Of a stretch of 64,000 nucleotides of DNA, positions 48,800 through 59,872 are shown piece by piece. The stretch comes from Cellulomonas persica (GTDB taxonomy: Bacteria > Actinomycetota > Actinomycetes > Actinomycetales > Cellulomonadaceae), in the NCBI RefSeq assembly GCF_007989825.1, contig NZ_BJUA01000010.1, positions 62,001-126,000 on the forward strand. The letters are read 5' to 3'. The notes below the pieces were generated by a model. The model saw nothing but the letters and a program-made list of their open reading frames with translations. It ran no database searches and was not told where the DNA came from. Made by a program: the position numbers and the translations under genes. Position 1 is the first letter of the stretch. The number at the start of each line of letters is the position of its first letter.

Positions 48800-50094
48800 G
48801 CGGGCTGTCCGGCCGGGCACGCCGAGCCGGGACCCTCGCGTTCGCGGCGCAGGGATACGTCCTGACGACGATCCTCGCGAGCCTGCCGGTCGTGCGGGAC
48901 CGGTACGGGATCAGCGAGGACGACCTCACGTTCGCCGTGCTCGGCGTGCTGCTCGCCGCCGTCGCGGGCTCGGCCGTGGCCGACCGGCTCACGCGGCGCG
49001 CCGGCGGCAGCCGCGTCGCGCTCGCGGCAGGTCTGCTCGGCATCGCCGCGACGATCCCGCTCGTCGCACTCGCACCGACGTTCCCCGTCGCCATCGCGGC
49101 GTTCGCGCTCTACGGCGTGGCGCTCGGCATGGTCGACGCGGGGACCAACATGCAGGGTGTCGCGGTGCAGCGCGCGGCGGGGCGCCCCCTCATGTCGAGC
49201 TTCCATGCCGGGTGGTCGGTGGGTGCGGTCGTCGGCGCGCTCGTGTGCTCCGCGACGGTGATGTGGCTGCCCTACGACCCCGTGATGCTCGTCTTCCTGC
49301 CGGGCGTGCTGGTCGCCGCCGGGGCCGGGTGGCTGCAGCTGCGGGACGGGCAGCGCAGCGACGCGGTCGTCGTGCAGGAGCTGCTGGTGCTGCCGGCCCC
49401 GGACGCGGCCGGCCCCGGCGACGCGCGTGCGGCCCAGGCCGCTGCGCCCACGGGTCCCGGTGGAGGGGAGGACGGGGACGACGAGCGTGCGCCGGTCGCC
49501 GCCGCGATCCCGTGGGGCCCGCTCGTCGTGCTGGGCGTGTGCCTGCTCGCGTTCTACGCCGCGGACAACGCCGCCCAGACGTGGGGCTCGCTCTACGTCG
49601 AGAGCACGCTGGACGCGGCCGCGTGGCTCGGCCCGCTCACGCTCGCGGCCTACCTCGTCACCGCGCTGGTGCCGCGGCTGCTCGGTGACGGCGCCGTCCG
49701 TCGGTGGGGTCGCGTGCGCGTCGTGCGGGCCGCGTCCCTGATCGCCGCGGCGGGTCTCGGCCTCGTCGTCGCGGCGCCCGGTGCCGGGCTCGCGCTCGTC
49801 GGCTTCGCGGTCGCGGGGGCCGGGCTCGGGCTCGGTGCACCCCTGTGCTTCTCGGCCGCCGGTGCGCTCGACCCGGACAACGCCGACGCGGTCGTCGCGC
49901 GGCTCAACGTCTTCAACTACGGCGGCACGCTGCTCGGTGCGGTGCTCGTCGGCATCGTGAGCGGGTTCTCGTCGCTGCGCGTCGGGTTCCTGCTGCCGAT
50001 CGCGCTCGTCCTGGTCATCACCGCGCTGTCCGGCCGGTTCGCGGCGCACGACGAGGCCGAGGCCGCCCGTCGGGACAAGGAGCTGGTCGCATGA
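48796..50094 (+). CDS. MFS transporter
   Basis: 432 aa, about twelve helices in two halves separated by a long acidic loop (about residues 195-235). The first half has the loop-2-like motif VADRLTRRAGG and GMVDAGTNMQGVAVQRAAGR, resembling FucP/YbjJ-like sugar or drug carriers. GTG 48796 sits in a GTGA overlap with tetR. Substrate unknown. Confidence 0.85.
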   Translation: MSGLSGRARRAGTLAFAAQGYVLTTILASLPVVRDRYGISEDDLTFAVLGVLLAAVAGSAVADRLTRRAGGSRVALAAGLLGIAATIPLVALAPTFPVAIAAFALYGVALGMVDAGTNMQGVAVQRAAGRPLMSSFHAGWSVGAVVGALVCSATVMWLPYDPVMLVFLPGVLVAAGAGWLQLRDGQRSDAVVVQELLVLPAPDAAGPGDARAAQAAAPTGPGGGEDGDDERAPVAAAIPWGPLVVLGVCLLAFYAADNAAQTWGSLYVESTLDAAAWLGPLTLAAYLVTALVPRLLGDGAVRRWGRVRVVRAASLIAAAGLGLVVAAPGAGLALVGFAVAGAGLGLGAPLCFSAAGALDPDNADAVVARLNVFNYGGTLLGAVLVGIVSGFSSLRVGFLLPIALVLVITALSGRFAAHDEAEAARRDKELVA

Positions 50095-51269
50095 CGATCG
50101 GACGCCGGCTCGACGCCGCCACCGGGCACCTGCCCGCACCGCTCGCCGTGGTCGACCTCGACGCGCTCGAGGCCAACGCCGCCGACCTCGTGACACGCGC
50201 CGTCGGCACGCCGATCCGCGTGGCCAGCAAGTCCGTGCGCGTGCGCGCGGTGCTCGAGAAGGTGCTCGCGACCCCCGGGTTCGCGGGCGTCATGGCGTAC
50301 TCGGTGCGCGAGGCCGTGTGGCTCGCCGGGACCGGCGTGACCGACGTGCTCGTCGGCTACCCGTCGGTCGACGCCGGCGGCCTCGACGCGCTCGCCGCCG
50401 AACCGGTGGCCGCCGCGGCGGTCACGCTCATGGTCGACGACGTCGCGCAGGCGGAGCTCGCCGCGAAGGCCGCCGCGGCGCACGGCACGACCCTGCGGGT
50501 CTGCCTCGACGTCGACGCGTCGCTGCGGGTGGGCCTCGGGCCGCTGCGGGCGCACCTCGGCGTGCGCCGCTCACCCGTGCACACCCCGGCCGAGGCCGAG
50601 GCGCTCGCCCGGGCCGTCGCGCAGCGCGAGGGGCTCTCGGTGCGCGGCGTGATGTTCTACGAGGCGCAGGTCGCGGGCATGCCCGACTCGAGCGCGGCCG
50701 TGCGCGCCGTCAAGCGCCTGTCGGTGCGCGACCTCGCGCGCCGCCGCGGACTCGTCGTCGACGCCGTCAGCCAGGCCGTCGGGCACCGGCTCGACCTGGT
50801 GAACTCGGGCGGTTCGGGCTCGGTCGAGACGTCGGTCTCCGACCCGACGGTCACCGAGGTCACCGCGGGCTCGGGGCTGTTCGTGCCCACGCTGTTCGAC
50901 GCGTACCGCTCGTTCGAGCCGCGGCCCGCGGCGTTCTTCGGGCTGGACGTCGTGCGGATCCCGGCCTCGGGCTACGCGACGACGTTCGGCGGTGGGTACA
51001 TCGCCTCCGGCCCGCCGACCGCGTCCCGCCAGCCGCGACCGGTCTGGCCCGCCGGGCTCACGCTCACGCCGCGCGAGGGCGCGGGCGAGGTCCAGACCCC
51101 GCTGCGCGTCCGCAGCGGGGCAGACCTGCGCGTCGGCGACCGGGTGTGGTTCCGGCACGCCAAGTCCGGCGAGGTCATGGAGCGCTTCGCCGACGTCCAC
51201 CTGGTGCGCGGCGAGGCCGTCGAGGCGACCGTGCCGACGTACCGCGGCGAAGGCCGGACGTTCGGCTGA
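50091..51269 (+). CDS. Amino acid deaminase/aldolase, alanine racemase-like (D-threonine aldolase fold)
   Basis: 392 aa PLP enzyme with a fold type III N-terminal barrel; the PLP lysine is K47 in RVASKSVR. The C-terminal domain carries the metal-site region typical of D-threonine aldolase relatives ([15 protein letters not shown], holding the His). It overlaps the MFS gene by 4 nt, so TetR, transporter and enzyme form one operon. Likely acts on a beta-hydroxy-D-amino acid; the actual substrate is not deducible. Confidence 0.8.
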   Translation: MTIGRRLDAATGHLPAPLAVVDLDALEANAADLVTRAVGTPIRVASKSVRVRAVLEKVLATPGFAGVMAYSVREAVWLAGTGVTDVLVGYPSVDAGGLDALAAEPVAAAAVTLMVDDVAQAELAAKAAAAHGTTLRVCLDVDASLRVGLGPLRAHLGVRRSPVHTPAEAEALARAVAQREGLSVRGVMFYEAQVAGMPDSSAAVRAVKRLSVRDLARRRGLVVDAVSQAVGHRLDLVNSGGSGSVETSVSDPTVTEVTAGSGLFVPTLFDAYRSFEPRPAAFFGLDVVRIPASGYATTFGGGYIASGPPTASRQPRPVWPAGLTLTPREGAGEVQTPLRVRSGADLRVGDRVWFRHAKSGEVMERFADVHLVRGEAVEATVPTYRGEGRTFG

Positions 51270-51314
51270 CCCTGCGGTCGGCTCTGCGCGCACGTCCGAC
51301 GAGGCTCGCGCCGG

Positions 51315-51320
51315 TAGCCT
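51315..51320 (+). promoter_or_regulatory. -10 hexamer for leaderless cysS
   Basis: TAGCCT ends 7 nt before the GTG of cysS, with no Shine-Dalgarno sequence. Confidence 0.45.
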
Positions 51321-51327
51321 TGCCCGC

Positions 51328-52761
51328 GTGAGTCTTCGCCTGTACGACACCGCCACCCGCACGGTGCGCGACTTCGTCCCCCGGGTCGACGGCGAGGTCG
51401 GCATCTACCTGTGCGGTGCGACGGTGCAGGCGCCGCCCCACGTCGGCCACGTCCGGTCGGGCGTCGCGTTCGACGTGCTCGTCCGCTGGCTGCGCCGCAA
51501 GGGCCTGCGCGTGACGCTCGTGCGCAACGTGACCGACATCGACGACAAGATCCTCGCCAAGTCCGCCGAGGCGGGCGTCGAGTGGTGGTCGTGGGCGATG
51601 ACGAACGAGCGCGCGTTCACCGCCGCGTACGACGCGCTGGGCGTGCTGCCCCCGACGTACGAGCCGCGCGCGACCGGTCACGTGCCCGCGATGATCGACC
51701 TGATGCGCACGCTCGTCGACACCGGGCACGCGTACCAGGCCGGGCCCGGTGACGTGTACTTCGACGTGCGGTCGTTCAAGGACTACGGCGCCCTCACGCG
51801 CCAGCCGGTCGACGACATGGTCCCCGCACCCGACGACGCGCCCGTCGGCGGCGCGAAGCGCGACGTGCACGACTTCGCGCTGTGGAAGGCGCCCAAGCCG
51901 GGCGAGCCCGAGACCGCGTCCTGGGACACGCCGTTCGGGCGGGGTCGGCCGGGCTGGCACCTCGAGTGCTCCGCGATGGCCGCGCGCTACCTGGGGCCCG
52001 AGTTCGACATCCACGGCGGCGGGCTCGACCTGCGCTTCCCGCACCACGAGAACGAGCTCGCGCAGTCGCGCGCCGCCGGGCAGCCGTTCGCGCGCTACTG
52101 GCTGCACAACGGCTGGGTCACGCAGGGCGGCGCGAAGATGAGCAAGTCGCTCGGCAACGGGCTGCTCGTCGACGTGGTGCTGCGCGACGTGCGGGCCGTC
52201 GTGCTGCGCTGGGCGCTCACCGCCGTGCAGTACCGCTCGATGCTCGAGTGGACCGACGACACGCTGCGCGAGGCCGAGGCCACGTGGGACCGGCTCGCGG
52301 GCTTCGTCGAGCGTGCTGTCGAGCGCACCGGTGAGGTGCCGGACGAGGACGTCGCGGCCGCGCCCCTGCCCGACGAGTTCGTCGCGGCGATGGACGACGA
52401 CCTCAACGTGCCCGCCGCGCTCGCGGTCGTGCACGAGACGCTGCGTGCGGGCAACACCGCGCTCGCGTCCGGTGATCTGCCGGGTGCGCGCGACGCGCTC
52501 GTGACCTTGCGTGCGATGCTCGACGTCCTCGGTCTCGACCCGGGATCGCCGCAGTGGCGTTCCGCGGGCACCGACGAGCGGTACGCGCGCGCGCTCGACG
52601 AGCTCGTCGAGGCCCAGCTCGAGGCGCGTGCCGCAGCGCGCGCCGCGCGTGACTTCGCGACCGCGGACGCGATCCGCGACCGGCTCACCGCAGCCGGTGT
52701 CGTGGTCGAGGACTCACCTGCGGGCGCCCGCTGGACGCTCGCACCCCGATCGGAGGACTGA
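51328..52761 (+). CDS. cysS: Cysteinyl-tRNA synthetase
   Basis: Class I synthetase, 477 aa. Zinc Cys C29 in [13 protein letters not shown]-type H38-V-G-H41, zinc HHENE block ([11 protein letters not shown]), and KMSKS. The C-terminal helical domain and tail are present, and the gene lies beside rlmB, so this is CysS rather than the mycothiol ligase MshC, which lacks the anticodon region. GTG 51328 appears leaderless. Confidence 0.95.
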   Translation: MSLRLYDTATRTVRDFVPRVDGEVGIYLCGATVQAPPHVGHVRSGVAFDVLVRWLRRKGLRVTLVRNVTDIDDKILAKSAEAGVEWWSWAMTNERAFTAAYDALGVLPPTYEPRATGHVPAMIDLMRTLVDTGHAYQAGPGDVYFDVRSFKDYGALTRQPVDDMVPAPDDAPVGGAKRDVHDFALWKAPKPGEPETASWDTPFGRGRPGWHLECSAMAARYLGPEFDIHGGGLDLRFPHHENELAQSRAAGQPFARYWLHNGWVTQGGAKMSKSLGNGLLVDVVLRDVRAVVLRWALTAVQYRSMLEWTDDTLREAEATWDRLAGFVERAVERTGEVPDEDVAAAPLPDEFVAAMDDDLNVPAALAVVHETLRAGNTALASGDLPGARDALVTLRAMLDVLGLDPGSPQWRSAGTDERYARALDELVEAQLEARAAARAARDFATADAIRDRLTAAGVVVEDSPAGARWTLAPRSED

Positions 52762-53750
52762 TGGCCGGCAACTCCTCGCGTCGCGGCGCGACGCGCAAGG
52801 GCGGCAAGAAGGGCGCGACCGTCGGCACCGGCGGTCACAGCCGCAAGGCGCTCGAGGGCAAGGGCCCCACGCCGAAGGCCGAGGACCGCCCGTACCACGT
52901 GGCGCACAAGCGCAAGGTCGCCGCGGAACGCCAGGCGCGCGGCACGTCGGGGCGGCCGGCGTCGTCCGCGTCGCGCTCCGCCGCGGGAAGCAAGGGCGGT
53001 CGCAAGTCGTCGACCCACGAGATCGTCTCGGGGCGCAACTCCGTGCTCGAGGCGCTGCGCACCGGTGTGCCGGTGACGACGCTCTACCTCGCGGCGCGGC
53101 TCGAGGCCGACGACCGCACGCGCGAGATCGTCTCGACCGCCGCGGACGCCGGCTACCCGCTGCTCGAGGTCTCGCGCGCCGAGCTCGACCGGCTCACGGA
53201 CGGCTCGGTGCACCAGGGCGTCGCGATCCAGGTCCCGCCGTACGCCTACGCCGAGGACGAGGACCTGCTGGACGCCGCCGCGCGTGCGGGTGTGCCCGTG
53301 CTCGCGGTCGCGCTCGACGGCGTGACCGACCCGCGCAACCTCGGTGCCGTGCTGCGTTCGGCGGGTGCGTTCGGCGCGCACGGCGTGATCGTGCCCGAGC
53401 GTCGCGCTGCGGGCGTCACCGCCGCCGCCTGGAAGGTGTCGGCCGGTGCCGCGGCGCGCGTGCCCGTCGCGCGCGTCACCAACCTCGCGCGCACGCTGCA
53501 GGAGTGGAAGAAGGCCGGCGTGTTCGTCGTCGGTCTCGACGGGGGCGGTGACGTCGCCGTGGCCGACCTGCCGTACGCGGGCGACCCGCTCGTCGTCGTG
53601 GTCGGCTCGGAGGGCAAGGGGATCTCGCGTCTCGTGCGCGAGCAGTGCGACGCGATCGCGTCGATCCCGATCTCGTCCGACGTCGAGTCGCTCAACGCGG
53701 GCGTCGCCGCGGGCATCGCGCTGTACGAGGTCGCCCGGCACCGTGCCTGA
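52761..53750 (+). CDS. rlmB: 23S rRNA (guanosine-2'-O)-methyltransferase RlmB
   Basis: SPOUT methyltransferase, 329 aa. A Lys/Gly/Arg-rich N-terminal extension (residues 1-85, likely rRNA-binding) precedes the L30-like substrate domain (SGRNSVLEALRTGVPVTTLYL) and the knotted SAM domain (DGVTDPRNLGAVLRSAGAFG, VVGSEGKGISRLV, ISSDVESLNAGVAAGIALYE). ATG overlaps the cysS stop by 1 nt. Confidence 0.95.
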   Translation: MAGNSSRRGATRKGGKKGATVGTGGHSRKALEGKGPTPKAEDRPYHVAHKRKVAAERQARGTSGRPASSASRSAAGSKGGRKSSTHEIVSGRNSVLEALRTGVPVTTLYLAARLEADDRTREIVSTAADAGYPLLEVSRAELDRLTDGSVHQGVAIQVPPYAYAEDEDLLDAAARAGVPVLAVALDGVTDPRNLGAVLRSAGAFGAHGVIVPERRAAGVTAAAWKVSAGAAARVPVARVTNLARTLQEWKKAGVFVVGLDGGGDVAVADLPYAGDPLVVVVGSEGKGISRLVREQCDAIASIPISSDVESLNAGVAAGIALYEVARHRA

Positions 53751-54606
53751 CCCGGTGGCAGGAGCGCGGGCCCCGGAACCGCCTCGCGGACGTGCGGGGT
53801 CCGGTCGGCCGGTGCTCGAGATCGCCGTGCAGGACGTGAGCGGCGCGGTCGCGGCGGTCCGCGCCGGTGCGCAGCGGCTCGAGCTGTGCACCGCGCTGGC
53901 CGCGACGGGCGGCGTCACGCCCGGGATCGGGTTGCTCGAGCGGGTGCTCGAGGCCGTGCCCGACGTCGGCGTGCACGTGCTCGTCCGGCCGCGCCCCGGT
54001 GGCTTCGTGTACGCGCCCGACGAGGTCGACGTCCTGGTCCGCGAGGTCCGCGCCGTGGTGCGGAGCGGGGCCGCGGGCGTGGTCGTCGGCGCGCTCACCG
54101 ACGACGGCCGGGTCGACGAGCGCGTCCTGGGGCGCCTCGCGGACGAGGCGCAGGGCGTCGAGCTGACGTTCCACCGCGCGTTCGACGCGCTCACGCCGGT
54201 CGCGCGGCAGGACGTGACGCCGGTGCCGGCCGACGACGCGCGTCCTCCGGCATCCCGCAGGCGCGGCGCCGCCGTCGACGGGCCGATGCTCGCGGCGGCG
54301 CTCGACGTGCTCGCGGCGCACGGGGTCACGCGCGTGCTGACCTCGGGCGGCGCGACGCGCGTCGGCAGGGGGCTGCCGCGGATCCGCACGACCGTCGAGC
54401 TCGCGGCCGGACGCGTGCAGGTCATGGCCGGCGGTGGCGTGCAGGTCGCGGAGATCGGGACGATCGTGGCGACGGGGGTCGACGCGGTGCACCTGTCCGC
54501 GTCGCGCACGGTCTCGGGCGACGGCGGGCCGGGCGCAGGCTCGGACGCGAGCTGGACGACGACCGACCCCTACCTCGTCGCCGCGGCCCGCGCCGCGCTC
54601 ACCTAG
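53743..54606 (+). CDS. cutC: Copper homeostasis protein CutC
   Basis: 287 aa TIM-barrel protein: LEIAVQDVSGAVAAVRAGAQRLELC, VLVRPRPGGFVY, GVVVGALTDDGRVD, LTFHRAFDAL and LTSGGATRVGRGLP are the family blocks. An about 25-residue Arg/Pro insertion (after LTFHRAFDALTPVAR) is unusual. GTG 53743 overlaps the rlmB stop by 8 nt. The copper role of CutC outside E. coli is uncertain. Confidence 0.9.
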   Translation: MPDPVAGARAPEPPRGRAGSGRPVLEIAVQDVSGAVAAVRAGAQRLELCTALAATGGVTPGIGLLERVLEAVPDVGVHVLVRPRPGGFVYAPDEVDVLVREVRAVVRSGAAGVVVGALTDDGRVDERVLGRLADEAQGVELTFHRAFDALTPVARQDVTPVPADDARPPASRRRGAAVDGPMLAAALDVLAAHGVTRVLTSGGATRVGRGLPRIRTTVELAAGRVQVMAGGGVQVAEIGTIVATGVDAVHLSASRTVSGDGGPGAGSDASWTTTDPYLVAAARAALT

Positions 54607-54652
54607 CCCGGGCCGGACCGTGGGGCTCCCGTCACGCAGGCCCGTGCCGCGA

Positions 54653-54672
54653 CGGGCGCGCGCGAGCGCCCG
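54653..54672. terminator. Hairpin between convergent cutC and the DUF4032 gene
   Basis: 7-bp stem CGGGCGC (54653-54659) with GCGCCCG (54666-54672) and a 6-nt loop. Modest but well placed between two stops. Confidence 0.55.
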
Positions 54673-54698
54673 GGTGATCGTGCGACGAAGCCCGCCGG

Positions 54699-55988
54699 TC
54701 AGCCGATGAGCTGGTCGTCGTCGATCGCCGGGAACGTGTCGGTCTGGTCGCGCAGGTCGCCCGGCTGGATGCCGAGGATCGACTGCTCGTCGGGCCTGCT
54801 CGGCAGGATGTGCTTGACGTAGCTCTTCGCTACCTCGTTCAGCGGCACGTCGCGGTGCTGCTGCTGCGAGAGGTACCAGCGGTGGTCGAGCAGCTCGTGG
54901 AAGATCTGCGCGGGCTCGAGCTTGCCGCGCAGCTCGCGCGGGATGCTGCGGACCGCGGGCTCGAACACCTCGGTGAGCCAGTCGTGCGCGACGAACGACT
55001 CGTCCTCGGCCTGGCGGTCGGTCGCGGCTCGGTACTCGTCGAGGTCGTTGAGGAGGCGACGCGCCTGGTTCTCGCCGACGTCCAGGCCGGTCAGGCGCAT
55101 GAGCCGACGCGAGTGGTGGCCGGACTCCACGACCTTCGGCTGGATGCGCACGGACGTGCCGTCGAGGTCGCTCGTGATGTCGAGCTCACCGACGTCGAAG
55201 CCCAGGTCGTTGAGCCGGTCGATGCGCGCCTGCACGCGCCAGCGCTCGCCGTAGCCGAACGACTCGACCTCGGTCAGCGCGCGCCACAGCTCGCGGTACC
55301 GCTCCGCGAGGGCGTTGCCGATCGCGACCGCGTCGACGTCCTCCTCGAGGAACTCGCCGGCCTGCAGGTCCATGAGCTCACCGATGATGTTGACCCGCGC
55401 GACCTCGAGGTCGTACTCGCGCTGGCCGTCGGTCAGGCGCTCGTGCAGGTCGCCCGTCTCGGCGTCCACGAGGTACGCGGCGAACGTCTCCGCGTCCCGT
55501 CGGAACAGCGTGTTCGAGAGCGAGACGTCACCCCAGTAGAAGCCCGCGAGGTGCAGACGCACGAGCAGCACCGCGAGCGCGTCGATGAGGCGGGTGGCGG
55601 TGTCGGGGCGCAGCGACTGGCTGAACAGCGAGCGGTACGGGAGGGAGAACTGCAGGTGCTGCGTGATGAGCACGGCCTCGAGCGGCTCGCCCTCGGGGGA
55701 GCGGCGCCCGGTGATCACGCCGACCGGCTCGACCGACGGCACGTCGAGGCGGCGCAGCTGACGCAGCAGCTCGTACTCGCGGTACGCGACCGTCTCGCCG
55801 ATCTCCTTGATCGCGATGACCCGGCCGGACAGTCGCGCGAACCGCACGATGTGCCGGGAGATGCCGCGGGGGAGCGCGGCGAGCGTCTCGGCCGGCCACT
55901 CCTCGAGCGGGATGTGCCAGGGCAGGTCCAGCAGCGCCGGGTCGGGCGTGGCTGCCGTGATCTGCAGGCGCTGCCGGTGGGGGCTCAT
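54699..55988 (-). CDS. DUF4032 protein with kinase-like fold
   Basis: 429 aa. The N-terminal half has the marks of a protein/lipopolysaccharide-kinase fold: K61 in VIAIKE, E71/E73 helix, YWGDVSLSNTL with D154 and N159, and D175 in LVDAETG in place of DFG. The C-terminal DUF4032 domain (about residues 215-380) is specific to actinobacteria and related groups. Genuine phosphotransfer is untested. It stands alone, convergent to cutC and upstream on the chromosome of msmK. Confidence 0.75.
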   Translation of the reverse strand: MSPHRQRLQITAATPDPALLDLPWHIPLEEWPAETLAALPRGISRHIVRFARLSGRVIAIKEIGETVAYREYELLRQLRRLDVPSVEPVGVITGRRSPEGEPLEAVLITQHLQFSLPYRSLFSQSLRPDTATRLIDALAVLLVRLHLAGFYWGDVSLSNTLFRRDAETFAAYLVDAETGDLHERLTDGQREYDLEVARVNIIGELMDLQAGEFLEEDVDAVAIGNALAERYRELWRALTEVESFGYGERWRVQARIDRLNDLGFDVGELDITSDLDGTSVRIQPKVVESGHHSRRLMRLTGLDVGENQARRLLNDLDEYRAATDRQAEDESFVAHDWLTEVFEPAVRSIPRELRGKLEPAQIFHELLDHRWYLSQQQHRDVPLNEVAKSYVKHILPSRPDEQSILGIQPGDLRDQTDTFPAIDDDQLIG

Positions 55989-56087
55989 GGGTCAATCCTG
56001 CCAGCGTGGTCGGACGGTCGGTTCGTCGATGTGGCGGACGTGGCGCGCAGGACCCGTGAAGGGCGCGGCTCGTCCGGTGGACGACGA

Positions 56088-56123
56088 AGGGGCGGCAGCG
56101 GCCCGCAGGCCACCACCGCCCCT
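56088..56123 (-). terminator. Hairpin after msmK
   Basis: 8-bp stem AGGGGCGG (56088-56095) with CCGCCCCT (56116-56123); the loop includes a small internal stem. It lies just after the msmK stop. Confidence 0.6.
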
Positions 56124-56142
56124 CCGGCGTGGAGCAGGTCGA

Positions 56143-57267
<1,125 letters not shown>

Positions 57268-57321
57268 GGCGCTACCAATCCCTTCACCGGCAGGTACGTG
57301 CCGGACGATCCGTTGTGGAGG

Positions 57322-57344
57322 GTGTTCAGTGTCTTCACTGACAC
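57322..57344. promoter_or_regulatory. Operator-like inverted repeat upstream of msmK
   Basis: TCAGTG-TCTT-CACTGA (57326-57341) is a perfect inverted repeat, extended outward by GTGT/CAC with a one-base bulge. It lies about 60 nt before the msmK start. Confidence 0.5.
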
Positions 57345-57375
57345 AGACCGGTGCGGGAGGACCCGCGCCGGTCTG
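57344..57375 (-). terminator. Hairpin after the PQQ-propeller gene
   Basis: 14-bp stem with one mismatch or G-U pair (57344-57357 with 57362-57375) and a 4-nt loop. Likely ends the upstream gene before msmK begins. Confidence 0.6.
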
Positions 57376-57479
57376 GGGTCATCCTGCCACACGCTGGTGA
57401 GGTGACTCACCGGGAGGTCCCATGCGCTGACCCGACCGAGGTGCTACGCGTCTCGTCGGCAGGCGGGCCCCGCCCGTCG

Positions 57480-59000
57480 TCAGTACCCGGAGACGGTCAG
57501 GCCCGACGACGGCACGAGGAACGAGGCGGGTCCGGCCGACGGGACGTCGGCGACGAGGCCCGCGTCGAGGACCCAGGGCTGGCGCTCGGACGTGTCCCCG
57601 AAGGTCGCCATCCAGCGCTGCGTGCCGTCCTCGAGGTCGTGCGCGTGCAGGTCGAGCGTCTCGTCGACCGTGATCACGGTCCGCCCGTCGGTCGCGAGCC
57701 GGCACGTCGGCCAGCGGCCCGTGAGGTCCGCGTGCCACAGCGTGCTCCCGTCGCCCGCGTCCAGCGCCAGCAGGTCGTCGTCGGTGCAGACGTACAGCCG
57801 ACCCCCGAGCAGGAGCGACGAGCGCACGACGAGCTCGCGGGTCCAGACGACCTGCGCGGTCGCCGTCGAGCGGGCGACGAGCGTGTGTTCCTCGCCCGCG
57901 CCGTCGTCCCGGCCCGACGTGAACCACACGACCTGCGGCGCGCTGCCGTCGTCGACCTGCAACGGGAGTGTCCGGGTGCCCGCGAGGTCCGCGGAGCCCT
58001 CGGTCCCGACGAGCGTCAGGTCGTCCGCAGCGGGGACGTCGCCGGACTCGTCCACGAACACCACCGGGTTCTCGACCACCGCACCTCCGCGGGCCGGTGA
58101 CGCGGTGGTGGCAGGTGCGCCTCCCTCACGCACGAGCGAGCCCTCGTCGTCCAGGACCCACCAGTGGTCCTGCACCGACAGCACGACACCGACGGGTCCC
58201 GTGCCGATGGGGCTCGCGTGCACGGACGCGGAGTACGTCATGCCGTCCCGCTCGACGGGCTCGTCCGCCTCCCACGTCCAGGCGGGCTCGCCCGTCGGGG
58301 TGGTCGCCTCGAGCGACCACGTCTCCGCGCCCTCGTCGTCGCGTTCGGCGGCGGCGGTCACGACGAGGTCGCCCGCGGTCGTCCACGCCTCGGCGACGAG
58401 CCCTCGCTCGTCGACGACCGAGCCGTCCGACGTCCGCAGCACGACGAGCTGCTCGGGTTCGGTCCGGGGGACGCGGGTGACGCCCGGACCGATCGCGCAC
58501 GCCACGAGCTCGCCCCAGCGCGCGGTCCCCGGCTCGCCGAGCGCGCGGCACGACACCTGCGCCGGGACGTCGTCGAGACGCGTGACGGTGGCGGTGGCCG
58601 CCGAGAGGGCGACGGTCGTCGACCACGCGCGCTGCGCCGTCGCGCGGTCGTGGGCAGTGATCGTCGCGGACGACTCGTCGGTGGTCGTGCCCACAGCGAC
58701 CGGCCCGGCCGGGGACAGCAGCCACGGGTCGACGTCAGGCACCTGCGCGAGCGCGACCGGCTCGCTCAGGGGCACCAGGACGCCCGGCACGTGGTCGAAC
58801 CGCGTCAGGTGCGCGATGCGCCGCTCGTCCAGCACGTGCTGGCCCCCCGCCGCTGCCGCGACGAGCAGCACCACGCCCAGCGCGAGCCACCACAGCGCAC
58901 GCCTGCGTCGGGGAGCCTCGTCGCCGGGCGGCGTGCTCCCGGTCTCGCCCGAGCCGGGTTCGGGCTCGTGCTCGACCAGCTCGACCTCGATGCGCGACAC
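57480..59000 (-). CDS. Membrane-anchored PQQ-like beta-propeller protein
   Basis: 506 aa. Charged cytosolic N-terminus, one membrane helix (about residues 36-54), then an exported propeller of WD/PQQ-like blades (GDGSTLWHADLTGRWPTC, DLEDGTQRWMATFG). No quinone-binding residues or catalytic site can be assigned. Typical of actinobacterial outer-surface propellers of unknown function. Confidence 0.7.
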   Translation of the reverse strand: MSRIEVELVEHEPEPGSGETGSTPPGDEAPRRRRALWWLALGVVLLVAAAAGGQHVLDERRIAHLTRFDHVPGVLVPLSEPVALAQVPDVDPWLLSPAGPVAVGTTTDESSATITAHDRATAQRAWSTTVALSAATATVTRLDDVPAQVSCRALGEPGTARWGELVACAIGPGVTRVPRTEPEQLVVLRTSDGSVVDERGLVAEAWTTAGDLVVTAAAERDDEGAETWSLEATTPTGEPAWTWEADEPVERDGMTYSASVHASPIGTGPVGVVLSVQDHWWVLDDEGSLVREGGAPATTASPARGGAVVENPVVFVDESGDVPAADDLTLVGTEGSADLAGTRTLPLQVDDGSAPQVVWFTSGRDDGAGEEHTLVARSTATAQVVWTRELVVRSSLLLGGRLYVCTDDDLLALDAGDGSTLWHADLTGRWPTCRLATDGRTVITVDETLDLHAHDLEDGTQRWMATFGDTSERQPWVLDAGLVADVPSAGPASFLVPSSGLTVSGY

Positions 59001-59044
59001 GGGTGGATCGTCGCACGCGCGGCCGGCGGCGTCCGGTGCTCCGG

Positions 59045-59872
59045 TCAGGCGGTCAGGGCCTCGGCCAGGGCCGCGAGGGCGGCGACGAGCTCGTCGGGGT
59101 CGGCCGCACGCAGCCGCGCGGACGTCTCGCCGTCACCGACCTTCACGGCGACGTCGTGCTCGGTGAGCACCGCGAACGCGTGCTCGTCGGTCACGTCGTC
59201 GCCCGCGTACACGACGACGCGCGCCCCGAGCTCGTCGCGCAGCGCGCGCAGCGCCTCGCCCTTGCTCGCGTGCAGCACGGAGATCTCGACCACGTCCTTG
59301 CCGTGCAGCACGCCCGAGCCGAGCTCGTCGCCGAGCGCGAGGGCCTCGCTCTCGGCGCCACGCGCGTCGTCCCGCTCGGCGAGGCGCGTGTGCACGACCA
59401 CCGCGGTCGGCTTGGTCTCGACCCACACGCCGTCGCGGCCGCGCGCGACCTGCGACGCCCGGGCACCGAGCTCCGCGAGCCGGTCCGCCTGCTCGTCGCT
59501 GAGCTGCACGACGTCGCGGTCGAGACCGTGCCGCGTCACGCGTGCCCGCTCGGCGCCGTGCGACCCGATCAGGTAGGTGCCCACGGGGACCTCGGCGAGC
59601 TCGTGCAGCTCGTGCAGCGCGCGGCCGGACACGAGCGCGAGGGCCACCCCCGGGGTCGCGACGAGCGTGCGCAGCGGCTCGACGCCCGCGGGCAGGATCC
59701 GCGAGAGCGCCGGGTCGTCCTGGAGGGGTGCGAGGGTGCCGTCGAAGTCGAGCCCGACGAGCAGCGGGCGCGCGCTCGTGTCGTGGGCGAGACGCTCGAA
59801 CGCGTCCCGGACCGCGCCGGCGCCGGACATGGCCGTGGACGTCGGTGCCTCGGACGAGCGTGTCTCAGACAT
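59045..59872 (-). CDS. otsB: Trehalose-6-phosphate phosphatase
   Basis: 275 aa HAD-family enzyme. Nucleophile D42 and D44 in [13 protein letters not shown] and SHGAE blocks, and [10 protein letters not shown] for the metal site. Removes phosphate from trehalose 6-phosphate. Its start overlaps the otsA stop by 8 nt. Confidence 0.94.
   Translation of the reverse strand: MSETRSSEAPTSTAMSGAGAVRDAFERLAHDTSARPLLVGLDFDGTLAPLQDDPALSRILPAGVEPLRTLVATPGVALALVSGRALHELHELAEVPVGTYLIGSHGAERARVTRHGLDRDVVQLSDEQADRLAELGARASQVARGRDGVWVETKPTAVVVHTRLAERDDARGAESEALALGDELGSGVLHGKDVVEISVLHASKGEALRALRDELGARVVVYAGDDVTDEHAFAVLTEHDVAVKVGDGETSARLRAADPDELVAALAALAEALTA

Noticed and set aside
51328..52761. Mycothiol ligase MshC instead of CysS
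   Set aside because: Has the C-terminal anticodon-binding helical region and lies beside rlmB, as cysS does; mshC lacks that region.
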